Positions 1-7,464 of a stretch of 14,339 nt of DNA are shown here, piece by piece (the first letter of the stretch is position 1; every line of letters starts with the position of its first letter). A program made the position numbers and the translations under genes. This DNA is from Paracoccaceae bacterium (GTDB lineage: Bacteria > Pseudomonadota > Alphaproteobacteria > Rhodobacterales > Rhodobacteraceae). The DNA is taken from contig JABGTH010000056.1 in the NCBI GenBank assembly GCA_018647275.1, forward strand, positions 1 through 14,339. Direction: 5' to 3'. The notes beneath the pieces were generated by a model. That model had not been told where the DNA came from. It saw only the letters and a list, made by a program, of their open reading frames with translations, and made no database searches.

Positions 1-308
1 CCTAAAACTCGCGCACCTGTTTCAACAAGTTGATCACGGGCTTGAATGATATCATCGACCTCATAACAAACGTGATGCATTCCACCAGCAGGGTTCTTTT
101 CCAGAAAGCTGATGATCGGGCTATTTTCGCCCAATGGATATAGCAGCTCAATCTTTGTGTTTGGCAGTTCAATGAACACAACAGTCACACCGTGATCGGG
201 TTCATCCTGCGGTTCGCCAACTTTTGCGCCCAGTGCATTGCGGTATTGATCAGCTGCGGCCTTAAGATCAGGAACAGCAATCGCAAGGTGGTTTAATCTG
301 CCAATCAT
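1..308 (-). CDS. mce: Methylmalonyl-CoA epimerase, N-terminal part (runs off left edge)
   Basis: The enzyme interconverts (2R)- and (2S)-methylmalonyl-CoA in the cytoplasm, linking propionyl-CoA carboxylase to methylmalonyl-CoA mutase. The first 102 residues are visible, out of about 134 usual for the family, so the 3' end lies outside the window. The vicinal-oxygen-chelate fold signature is seen: IGRLNHLAIAV at the N-terminus with a candidate metal ligand His7, ELPNTKIELLYP around residues 47-58 (Glu54), and GMHHVCYEV around 76-84 with the second His. The ATG at 306-308 is preceded by a GGGGAAAG Shine-Dalgarno. It is divergent from the receiver-like gene, with only 23 bp between the two starts. 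The call rests on family resemblance and is firm; glyoxalase-type paralogues are the only real alternative. Confidence 0.9.
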   Translation of the reverse strand, partial: MIGRLNHLAIAVPDLKAAADQYRNALGAKVGEPQDEPDHGVTVVFIELPNTKIELLYPLGENSPIISFLEKNPAGGMHHVCYEVDDIIQARDQLVETGARVL

Positions 309-331
309 GGCTTTCCCCAAAGTTAGACGCG

Positions 332-1081
332 TTGCTGCCTTATGCGGCCCATCCGCACCAAGAGCAAGCGACGCACCGCCGCACCCCAAAGTTACCTGCC
401 TCAACCGCTAACCGCCGCCTGCTAGGACTGACGGTGTTGGTGATCGAAGATAGCAAATTTGCCTGTGAGGCGATGCGCTTGCATTGCCTTCGCAGTGGCG
501 CAGGCATTCGTCGCGCAGACAGTTTGCGATCAGCGCGGCGACACCTAAAGGTCTATCGCCCCTCTGTTGCAATTATCAATATTGGGCTTCCCGATGGCAA
601 TGGTGAAGACCTGATCAAAGACCTTGTTGAAGATACATCGCGCCCCTTAATTGTTTTGAGAACATCCGGTGATCAACACTCACGTGATACGGCAATGACA
701 GCGGGTGCCGATGGGTTCCTTGCCAAACCAATCGCATCACTGGCCGCATTTTAGGAGATGATTCTGGCCTGCTTTCCCGCTGATCGTCACCCATATGGGC
801 CACGGATTATTTCGGACGAAAAGATCAATCCCGATCCGATTGCGTATCAAGATGATATGTCCCATGTTATGGATGTTCTTGAGGACAACAAAGATGATCG
901 AACGCTAAACTATGTCGCCCAATTTCTAAGTGGTGTTGCCCGCAGCGCAAAAGACCACGGCTTGCTAAAAGCGACCCAAGCGTTGGCAGTTAGACATGAC
1001 GCCGGCCAACCTGCCACATCTGAAACGGCGCAAATAGTTAGTATCACTCAACAACGGCTAACTGATCGAATGGCAATCTAA
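332..1081 (+). pseudogene. Response-regulator receiver-like protein, interrupted by an in-frame amber codon
   Basis: Residues about 33-140 form a CheY-like receiver: VLVIEDSKF with acidic-pocket Glu39/Asp40, LPDGNG at 86-91, Thr111/Ser112, and Lys132 in LAKPI. The usual phospho-acceptor Asp, four residues before the Pro of LPDG, is Asn83 (AAT at 578-580). A TAG at 752-754 stops the frame after SLAAF, but the same frame stays open to TAA at 1079-1081. The second half (DRTLNYVAQFLSGVARSAKDHGL) looks like the C-terminal extension I recall in Roseobacter relatives, where Gln follows SLAAF; CAG to TAG would explain it. The start is uncertain: TTG at 332 is the first start codon, without a clear ribosome site. 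Either the gene is dead, or a 140-residue receiver-only protein is made. The downstream half could restart at ATG 758, but the AGGAG there abuts the ATG. The function of the intact family is unknown to me. Confidence 0.75.
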
Positions 1082-1088
1082 ATAAGAT

Positions 1089-1808
1089 TTAAAGGGCTGG
1101 GTCACTGTTGTGCCGAACCAATCGCGTTAGATCGCTTAAGCGTTCGTTCTTCCGCCCATTCGCATCAAATTTACAAGGGTCTAACCACGCTTTGAAAGCC
1201 TCTTTTGGCGCAGGCCATTCACTATCGATTGATGCAAACCATGTTGTATCGCGATTGCGGCCCTTAACAATTGCAGCTTGGCGAAACACACCCTCATAGC
1301 TCAGCCCCAGACGCTGCGCAGCGCGACATGATGGGATATTGGCAGCATTACACTTCCTCTCATAACGGCGGTACCCAACTTCAGAGGCCCATTGCATCAT
1401 CCGGTACATTGCTTCGGTCGCTGCAGGGGTGCGCTGACGTCTGGGACTCATATTGATATGGCCAACTTCAATTGACCCTACTTCGGGCGAAATCCGCAAA
1501 AAGTTCGCTAATCCCTCGAAAGCGCCAGTGCACAAATTCTTAATTGTGTAGAATACTGTATCTGTAAGCCCTCCAACTTCCCTTACCCACCGGTGATACT
1601 GAGACGAGAATGGGCCATAGGGCAGATAATCCCACACTTGATCGTGACCTTCAAAAACCCGAAACAAGAGAGCTGCGTGTTTTTCCGCATCAAGCCGGTC
1701 AAGCTGGCAATAATTACCCGCCAGCACATCCTGATTAGGATACGGCGGTACGGACCAGTTTTCGTAGACGAGGCAAACATTGGCAGGGGTTTGATCAGAG
1801 CGTGTCAT
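1089..1808 (-). CDS. GNAT-family N-acetyltransferase (RimJ/RimL-like)
   Basis: A predicted cytoplasmic acetyl-CoA-dependent acetyltransferase of about 239 residues. The N-terminal third carries the substrate-side segment (LLFRVFEGHDQVWDYLPYGPF). The acetyl-CoA-binding core is around RRQRTPAATEAMYRMM, followed by YRRYERKCNAANIPSCRAAQ and RLGLSYEGVFRQA, the usual order in this subfamily. The tail KGRNRDTTWFASIDSEWP is also typical. The natural substrate (protein N-terminus, amino acid or small amine) cannot be told from sequence. I chose ATG at 1806-1808; a TTG two codons upstream (1812-1814) is possible, and neither has a good Shine-Dalgarno. The gene is convergent with the receiver-like gene, with 7 bp between the stop codons. 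It lies about 80 bp beyond the aspS terminator, so it probably has its own weak promoter or depends on read-through. Confidence 0.85.
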   Translation of the reverse strand: MTRSDQTPANVCLVYENWSVPPYPNQDVLAGNYCQLDRLDAEKHAALLFRVFEGHDQVWDYLPYGPFSSQYHRWVREVGGLTDTVFYTIKNLCTGAFEGLANFLRISPEVGSIEVGHINMSPRRQRTPAATEAMYRMMQWASEVGYRRYERKCNAANIPSCRAAQRLGLSYEGVFRQAAIVKGRNRDTTWFASIDSEWPAPKEAFKAWLDPCKFDANGRKNERLSDLTRLVRHNSDPAL

Positions 1809-1884
1809 CGCCAAACAATGGGCTGTTTTCCGCTGCAGTCCAAAACCTAGTTGCGCTGCGCGAAACCCACAGGGCCAGCCACGT

Positions 1885-1918
1885 AAAAAGGGCGGGTAGC
1901 TTTAACACTACACCGCCC
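1885..1918 (-). terminator. Rho-independent terminator of aspS
   Basis: Read on the minus strand, GGGCGG pairs with CCGCCC and, after one bulged base, GTAG pairs with CTAC around an 8-nt loop. Five T residues follow at once (plus-strand A run 1885-1889). It begins 22 nt after the aspS stop codon and fits a canonical intrinsic terminator. Confidence 0.85.
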
Positions 1919-1940
1919 TCAAATTGATTTACTTTGAAAC

Positions 1941-3791
1941 TTAGTCCTGCGGGATAACGCGCAAGCCCAGCTCCATAAGCTGATCAGCCATCGGTTCAGA
2001 CGGTGCCGACATCATTAAGTCTTCAGCACGTTGGTTCATTGGGAACAAAATAACTTCACGGATGTTCGCCTCATCGGCCAACAACATCACGATGCGGTCG
2101 ATCCCAGCAGCACAACCACCGTGGGGCGGAGCACCGTATTGGAATGCGTTGACCATACCGCCAAACCGTTTTTCGACTTCTTCTTTGCCATAACCCGCAA
2201 TTTCAAAAGCTTTGAACATAATCTCTGGTTTGTGATTCCGGATTGCGCCAGACACCAATTCGTAACCGTTGCACGCAAGATCATACTGATAACCCAAGAC
2301 TTCCAATGGGTCGCCTAGCAGCGCGTCCATTCCACCTTGTGGCATTGAGAACGGGTTGTGTTCAAAATCAATCTTACCAGTTTCTTCGTCTTTTTCATAA
2401 ATCGGGAAATCAACGATCCAAGCGAATGCAAAACGGTTTTTGTCGGTTAGACCCAGCTCTTCGCCGATCACGTTACGGGCACGGCCAGCAACACCTTCAA
2501 AGGCTTTAGGCTTCCCACCTAAGAAGAACGCAGCATCGCCAACATCCAGGCCAAGCTGTTGACGGATTGCTTCAGTGCGCTCTGGACCGATATTTTTCGC
2601 GAGCGGTCCAGCGGCTTCCATACCACCGGCCACTTCACCAGATTTCAGCTTAGCTTGCGCCTCTTTCACGGTGATGCCCATTTCCTGCGCAACAGCATCC
2701 GCTGTTTTTTCGCGCCAGAAGATGTAACCCATACCAGGCAAACCTTCTTTTTGCGCGAAGGCATTCATACGGTCACAGAACTTGCGGCTGCCACCTTTTG
2801 GCGCTGGAATGGCGCGAATTTGTGTACCATCTTGTTCTAACAGTTTAGCGAAGATCGCAAAACCAGAGCCCGCAAAGTGCTCGGACACAATTTGCATTTT
2901 GATTGGATTGCGCAGGTCCGGTTTATCAGAGCCATACCAAAGAGCCGCATCTTTATACGAAATTTGCGTCCAATCACGGTCAACATTCCGGCCACCACCA
3001 AATTCTTCAAACACGCCAGCGATGACAGGTTCGATTGTGTCGAACACATCTTGCTGCGTTACAAAACTCATCTCAAGGTCGAGCTGGTAGAAATCTGTAG
3101 GTGAGCGATCCGCACGTGGATCTTCATCGCGGAAACACGGTGCAATCTGGAAGTATTTGTCAAAGCCAGAAACCATCAACAATTGCTTGAATTGCTGAGG
3201 AGCCTGCGGCAAAGCGTAAAACTTGCCTGGGTGCAAACGTGAAGGCACCAAGAAATCGCGTGCACCTTCAGGTGAAGACGCTGTGATGATTGGTGTTTGG
3301 AATTCTTTAAAACTTTTATCCCACATGCGTTTGCGGATCGATGTAACGACATCAGACCGCATAATCATGTTCTTCTGCATCTTCTCACGACGCAGATCGA
3401 GGTAGCGATATTTCAGGCGTGTCTCTTCTGGATATTCTTGATCACCGAAAACCATGAGCGGCAACTCAGATGATGCGCCCAAGACTTCAAGGTCACGCAC
3501 AAACACTTCGATTTCGCCCGTTGGAATCTTAGCATTTACCAACTCAGCATCACGCGCCTTAACTGTACCGTCGATACGGATGCACCATTCAGAACGTACC
3601 TTTTCAAGCTCGGCAAATACCGGACTATCTGGGTCACACAACACCTGTGTAATCCCGTAGTGGTCGCGAAGGTCGATGAACAAAATGCCACCGTGGTCGC
3701 GGACGCGGTGAACCCAACCAGAAAGGCGGATGGTGTCCCCAACATTAAGTGCTGTCAGGTCTGCGCAGGTATGGCTACGATATTCGTGCAT
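1941..3791 (-). CDS. aspS: Aspartyl-tRNA synthetase (probably non-discriminating Asp/Asn type)
   Basis: Cytoplasmic class IIb synthetase that charges tRNA-Asp with aspartate. The 616 residues compare with 590 in E. coli. In order: N-terminal OB-fold anticodon-binding domain (about 1-110, SGWVHRVRDHGG), flipping loop ASSPEGARDFLVPSR near 171-185, motif 2 beginning FRDEDPRADR at 220, the bacterial GAD insertion at roughly 300-430, and motif 3 GCAAGIDRIVMLL near the C-terminus. His33 sits where E. coli has Leu30; His at this position is linked to enzymes that also make Asp-tRNA-Asn for GatCAB, so a relaxed specificity is inferred. The ATG at 3789-3791 has an AGGGGACC ribosome site. The gene is monocistronic by appearance, ending at a strong terminator. 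The identification is certain; the relaxed specificity is an inference. Confidence 0.98.
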   Translation of the reverse strand: MHEYRSHTCADLTALNVGDTIRLSGWVHRVRDHGGILFIDLRDHYGITQVLCDPDSPVFAELEKVRSEWCIRIDGTVKARDAELVNAKIPTGEIEVFVRDLEVLGASSELPLMVFGDQEYPEETRLKYRYLDLRREKMQKNMIMRSDVVTSIRKRMWDKSFKEFQTPIITASSPEGARDFLVPSRLHPGKFYALPQAPQQFKQLLMVSGFDKYFQIAPCFRDEDPRADRSPTDFYQLDLEMSFVTQQDVFDTIEPVIAGVFEEFGGGRNVDRDWTQISYKDAALWYGSDKPDLRNPIKMQIVSEHFAGSGFAIFAKLLEQDGTQIRAIPAPKGGSRKFCDRMNAFAQKEGLPGMGYIFWREKTADAVAQEMGITVKEAQAKLKSGEVAGGMEAAGPLAKNIGPERTEAIRQQLGLDVGDAAFFLGGKPKAFEGVAGRARNVIGEELGLTDKNRFAFAWIVDFPIYEKDEETGKIDFEHNPFSMPQGGMDALLGDPLEVLGYQYDLACNGYELVSGAIRNHKPEIMFKAFEIAGYGKEEVEKRFGGMVNAFQYGAPPHGGCAAGIDRIVMLLADEANIREVILFPMNQRAEDLMMSAPSEPMADQLMELGLRVIPQD

Positions 3792-3866
3792 GGGATGGTC
3801 CCCTCTGTGGGCGAAAAACTTTGGGCAGGTACACCGCTCAGCGGCTCAGAAGTCAAGACGAATGGA

Positions 3867-3911
3867 CTATTCTGGCATCAAATAACGGCTAAATATGATC
3901 CAATTCCTCAA
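3867..3911 (-). other. Possible 14-codon leader ORF upstream of aspS
   Basis: A textbook Shine-Dalgarno AAAGGAGG (3918-3925, minus strand) is followed after 6 nt by TTG (3909-3911) and a 14-codon frame, peptide MRNWIIFSRYLMPE, ending in TAG at 3867-3869, 75 bp before the aspS ATG. The ribosome site is better than that of aspS itself. The peptide contains no Asp, so it is not an obvious charging sensor. It may be a leader peptide or a relic site. Confidence 0.25.
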
Positions 3912-4090
3912 GAATGACCTCCTTTAACAGCATGTCGCTGCACTCGTAGAGTGCTACATCTAGCTCCTACGGTAGGGGTTCACCCAGGTTTCATTTGCAA
4001 TCAAACCCGTGCGAGTATTCCCCACACTCATTTTTCGAAAGCCAGTGAACGCTTTATGTCGTAGAAAGCAACCGCTGCGCCCTTGCAAAA
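3912..4090. other. Intergenic region upstream of aspS with short hairpins
   Basis: No convincing gene or consensus promoter is seen. A perfect short hairpin GCACTC-GTA-GAGTGC lies at 3940-3954, followed by the small inverted repeat CCTAC-G-GTAGG at 3966-3976. The aspS promoter should lie here or further left, but I could not pick reliable -35 and -10 boxes. The DNA may be partly degraded, as the next 900 bp are. Confidence 0.4.
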
Positions 4091-4480
4091 TCAGAAGCGA
4101 TTAGGGGGCCGCGAGCTTCCAAAATTTGGTTTGCCGGACATTTTGGGCCTTTTCACTCCGACGCTGATCACAAGGGCCATTTTTGGATCTATGTTCGCAT
4201 GGATGCGAACGACACTGACGCCAAGTACAACTTCAGTGTACCCAGCATCATTTTTGGTAATCGTCGGAGCACTCGCCCGTTTTGATAGGTCCAAAACGTA
4301 TGTATCATCCCAAGTTTCAAACTCGGTTATCCCACAATACTCAACAACAAAAACAGCATTATCTAGGCCAGGCGCGATATGGTTAGGGCCATTGCCAATA
4401 AACATACGATCATCGCCGCCCTCAAAGCATACAATGTTTCGTCCTGGTCCCGTGTGAATTTCTGACCCGACTTCAACGCC
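4091..4480 (-). pseudogene. Remnant of an RTX (haemolysin-type Ca-binding) protein C-terminus
   Basis: The open minus-strand frame contains EGGDDRMFIGNGPNHIAPGL, which resembles degenerate Gly/Asp-rich RTX nonapeptide repeats. It is followed by FETWDDTYVLDLSKRAS, like the beta-strand segment that often follows the last repeats, and by NDAGYTEVVLGVSVVRIHANID. The frame ends at TGA 4091-4093. Upstream the similarity fades at about 4480, where DNA belonging to a plus-strand gene remnant begins. The nominal ATG at 4544-4546 has no ribosome site and lies inside that other remnant, so I do not think an intact gene starts there. RTX proteins are usually secreted by type I systems; no type I exporter is nearby. 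The family assignment is by eye on one repeat region only. Confidence 0.4.
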
Positions 4481-4539
4481 CGAAGAACAAAAAGAATGAA
4501 ACGCAGAATTTGCTGCTGGGGGGCACACAATCTGCGGCA

Positions 4540-4968
4540 CCTGCATTTACCAATGATGACAAACGGATCAATCTATTTGGGCCAGTCCGTGAAAAACCCA
4601 TCGCATGGCTCAATCATTACTCAATCACCGAATTCATTGCAAAGCGTGAACTTGGGTTGCAGAACCGGCACACCAAAAAAATCGATCTAAGTCATTGGGC
4701 CAAGTGGAATTTCAATACAATTGAAAACCACACCATCAAGCCAATGCTACCATCGACAATGGATGCTTATGCGGAACTTCTTAAAATTGAAGGTGTTTCA
4801 GGGTTGGTTTTACCGGCAGAAAAGATGCACAACGAAACCTTCAAAGCGCTCATAAAGCGCAAGAGCGTCATGCTTTTTCTACACGTCTCACTTTTAATTG
4901 GTAATGGGGCACCAAATTCCAAAGACGCCCACACCCATCTAAAAAGACTAGCCGCTTCGACCCCATAA
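4540..4968 (+). pseudogene. C-terminal remnant of a family 2-like glycosyltransferase
   Basis: The frame reads KPIAWLNHYSITEFIAKRE, then LSHWAKWNFNTIENHTIKPM. This matches the C-terminal pattern I know from Rhodobacterales glycosyltransferases of the Glyco_tranf_2_4 type (NHY...SF..K..RG...., YW..RN.N..ED.SI). The N-terminal nucleotide-sugar-binding half is absent: upstream of about 4540 the plus frame continues as meaningless antisense of the RTX-like remnant, with only a TTG at 4510 as nominal start and no ribosome site. The last 30 residues (after about LIKRKSVMLF) also look less family-like. The frame ends with TAA at 4966-4968. It is best read as a truncated, inactive gene, probably once part of surface polysaccharide or glycan synthesis. 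Confidence 0.5.
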
Positions 4969-4974
4969 TGGTTC

Positions 4975-5008
4975 GCTTGGACCACCCCAACGATTGGGCA
5001 GTCCAAGC
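4975..5008 (-). terminator. Hairpin at the 3' end of the polyol operon
   Basis: A perfect 8-bp outer stem (GCTTGGAC/GTCCAAGC) encloses a second 5-bp stem (CCCAA/TTGGG, 3-nt loop) through a small internal loop. It starts 12 nt after the stop codon of the ATPase gene. No T tract follows on either strand, so it may act as a weak or Rho-assisted terminator or as a 3' stabiliser. It also lies just after the plus-strand glycosyltransferase remnant, so it could once have served both strands. Confidence 0.6.
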
Positions 5009-5020
5009 ACTTTGGCAAAA

Positions 5021-6055
5021 TTAAAGACGCAAACCGCTATCCATGTCAAAATAGTGCGCTAACTCTGGATCAATTGTGAAACCAATCGTATCGCCCTTCT
5101 TGGCCTTTGGTGGTTTCAAAGTTTTAGCAATAAATTCCACACCCGTTTCAGAGATCAGGTGTACCAAAGCGTATTCGCCTAAATTCTCGACCAGATCCAA
5201 ACGACCCTCGACAACAGCTTTTGCCTTCGTAGTTACAACCAAATGCTCAGGACGCATTCCCACATTCGTAGTTTCTGCTAGGGGTGCGCCCAGAGTTTTC
5301 TGCGCATTCGCAGTCAGGTCTTTTGTAGAGAAAAAGTTCATTTTAGGGCTGCCAATGAATTGTGCAACAAAGGCATTTGCTGGTCGGTCATACAGCTCGA
5401 TTGGAGAACCAACTTGCTCAATTCGCCCATCGCGAAGCACTACAATCTTGTCGGCCAGCGTCATCGCCTCGACCTGATCGTGGGTTACGTAGATCATTGT
5501 CGTCTGCAAACGTGCGTGCAAGCGTGCGATTTCTAAACGGGTTTGAACACGTAACGCAGCATCAAGGTTAGACAACGGTTCATCGAACAAGAAAACTTTC
5601 GGATCGCGAACAATCGCGCGGCCGATCGCAACACGTTGGCGTTGACCACCGGACAAGTTGCGTGGGCTTCGGTCAAGGTAATCAGTGATCTGCAAAATTT
5701 CAGCAGCAGCTCTGACACGGCTATCGATTTCAGCCGGGTCCGTCTTTGCTTGCTTCAGGCCAAACGCCATATTCTTGTACACAGTCATATGCGGATAAAG
5801 CGCATAGGACTGGAACACCATCGCAACACCGCGCTTTGACGCTGCAACGTCATTTACGACTTCGTCACCAATCGCGACGGTTCCGTCAGAAATTTCTTCA
5901 AGGCCCGCGATCATACGCAGCAACGTTGATTTGCCGCAGCCCGACGGGCCAACAAAAACAACGAATTCGCCATCTTCAATATCAAGGTCAACGCCATGCA
6001 TAACTTGCGTTTCACCATAGCTTTTGCGGACATCGCGTAGGGTTAGACCGGACAT
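5021..6055 (-). CDS. smoK: Polyol ABC transporter ATP-binding protein (MalK/UgpC type)
   Basis: The cytoplasmic ATPase subunit that powers polyol import with the two permeases of this operon; 344 residues. Walker A GPSGCGKST is at 36-44, Q-loop Gln82 in VFQSYALYPH, signature LSGGQ at 134-138, Walker B VFLFDEP with Asp158/Glu159, and H-loop His192 in THD. A C-terminal TOBE-type regulatory domain (about 235-344, with VGMRPEH) marks the MalK/UgpC/SmoK subfamily used by CUT1 importers. The ATG overlaps the end of the mannitol-dehydrogenase gene by 13 nt, and its GGAG ribosome site lies inside that gene, so translation is probably coupled. In the Rhodobacter-type smo cluster the ATPase sits next to the permeases; here it is last. 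Substrate is inferred from its neighbours, since the ATPase alone does not define it. Confidence 0.93.
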   Translation of the reverse strand: MSGLTLRDVRKSYGETQVMHGVDLDIEDGEFVVFVGPSGCGKSTLLRMIAGLEEISDGTVAIGDEVVNDVAASKRGVAMVFQSYALYPHMTVYKNMAFGLKQAKTDPAEIDSRVRAAAEILQITDYLDRSPRNLSGGQRQRVAIGRAIVRDPKVFLFDEPLSNLDAALRVQTRLEIARLHARLQTTMIYVTHDQVEAMTLADKIVVLRDGRIEQVGSPIELYDRPANAFVAQFIGSPKMNFFSTKDLTANAQKTLGAPLAETTNVGMRPEHLVVTTKAKAVVEGRLDLVENLGEYALVHLISETGVEFIAKTLKPPKAKKGDTIGFTIDPELAHYFDMDSGLRL

Positions 6056-7464
6056 TTTAGCTCCAATTCTTTAATCTCACGTCGCAGGGTTTCGACGAAT
6101 TCAGGATAGGTTTCAGGAAGGTCGCCCCAAAGCTGACGGTTAGTCAAAAACGCCTCTGAGCCTAGCAAGGCTTCAAGGTCGTTCCAGCTCGGATCGACAT
6201 AATTAAACGGGATTTTTCCAGCAGCCACGTGGCGTGCAAAGACATACCAACTGGCGATACTGCGAATAGCAAAGATCGGCAGGATACCTTGGACGAAACA
6301 ACCAGACAGCGTCGGCCGAATGAATATTGGGAACTTGGCCATACCGTCTGCACAGATACGAGCGATAGTGTCGCCGATTGCTTCATTTCCAAACCGACGT
6401 TCAATCGCAACCAGATAGTCTTGCTTTGAAAAAGGTAGATCAATTGTAATTGCAGGCAATACTTCTTGAGTTTCAAAGCTCTGAAAGTGCGCATTCAAAT
6501 GCGGGACACGCATTACTGCGTCAAATGTTTCTACACCCTCAAGCGCCGCCAAATACGCCAAGGCAGTATGGCCACCGTTTAAAACGCGGATTTTTGTCTC
6601 TTCGTAAGGGTCAACATCAGATGTCACAGTCACACCGGCCTGTGCCAAGTCCGGCATTTCTGCGCCAGCAATGTCTTGAAGCACCCACTGAATGAAATCT
6701 TCAGCCATAATAGGCGAAGTCACATCTTTACCGATTATTAGGGACAATTCGGGGCCAAGCTCAGCTGGGCTACGCGGCGTGATACGGTCCACCATAGAGC
6801 AAGGAAATGCGACATTTGCCTCGACCCAATCAGCCAACATCAAATCGCCACAAGCGACCAAATAAGTTAACAAATTGCGACGCAGCATTTTTCCATTTTG
6901 CCGGATGTTATCACAGCATGCGATCGTCAAAGGCGCGCCAGTTTCAGCGGTACGCTTGGCCAATCCAGCACGCAAATACCCATAGACACTTAGCGGTTTG
7001 CCACCGTCCACTTCAGCACTGATTGTTGGATCAGCAAGGTTCAATTCACCGTTCGGATCCGTGTAATAACCACTTTCAGTCACTGTGATAGTTACCAAAT
7101 GGACTGACGCTTTGGCCAACAGTGCTTCAGATTTTGTGGGCGCAACGCTCCAATCTTCAAAGTGAATATGTGGACGAACGCGACGCAGCGCAACTTCACC
7201 ATCAGACGAAAATGATTTCAGGTGATAGCCGTCGTGCGTATTGATATCTGCAACAGCCGCGTCAAAATGTACGGATTCGGAGCCTCGCAGATTGACTGCC
7301 GCGATGCCCCAACGCAAATCGTTAGTACATGCCATATAGTCGTCAATGTAGACAGCCTGATGCGCGCGATGAAACGCACCAAACCCTAAATGCACGACGC
7401 CAACTTGGCAGGCTGAGCGATCATATTCTGTCGCAAAAATGTGGGGGGTTTCCGCATTGTTCAT
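6043..7464 (-). CDS. mtlK: Mannitol 2-dehydrogenase-type polyol dehydrogenase (long-chain, PSLDR family)
   Basis: A cytoplasmic NAD-dependent, zinc-free enzyme that oxidises D-mannitol (and often D-arabinitol or D-sorbitol) to the ketose; 473 residues, close to the 480-490 usual. The N-terminal cofactor-binding segment VVHLGFGAFHRAHQ (23-36) is clear. The family signature FPCSMVDRITP is at 220-230. The catalytic cluster Lys291, Asn296, His299 in KIRVLNGGH has the same spacing as Lys295/Asn300/His303 of the Pseudomonas fluorescens enzyme. The ATG overlaps the AraC-type gene stop by one base (TGATG) and has a GGAG site 8 nt upstream, so the two are coupled. Fructuronate or tagaturonate reductases are relatives, but the hexitol transporter context favours a polyol dehydrogenase. 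The exact preferred polyol is inferred. Confidence 0.92.
   Translation of the reverse strand: MNNAETPHIFATEYDRSACQVGVVHLGFGAFHRAHQAVYIDDYMACTNDLRWGIAAVNLRGSESVHFDAAVADINTHDGYHLKSFSSDGEVALRRVRPHIHFEDWSVAPTKSEALLAKASVHLVTITVTESGYYTDPNGELNLADPTISAEVDGGKPLSVYGYLRAGLAKRTAETGAPLTIACCDNIRQNGKMLRRNLLTYLVACGDLMLADWVEANVAFPCSMVDRITPRSPAELGPELSLIIGKDVTSPIMAEDFIQWVLQDIAGAEMPDLAQAGVTVTSDVDPYEETKIRVLNGGHTALAYLAALEGVETFDAVMRVPHLNAHFQSFETQEVLPAITIDLPFSKQDYLVAIERRFGNEAIGDTIARICADGMAKFPIFIRPTLSGCFVQGILPIFAIRSIASWYVFARHVAAGKIPFNYVDPSWNDLEALLGSEAFLTNRQLWGDLPETYPEFVETLRREIKELELKCPV

Noticed and set aside
4083..4457. A 124-codon plus-strand frame
   Set aside because: It is antisense to the RTX-like remnant, has no family features and no Shine-Dalgarno; the minus strand carries the recognisable repeats.
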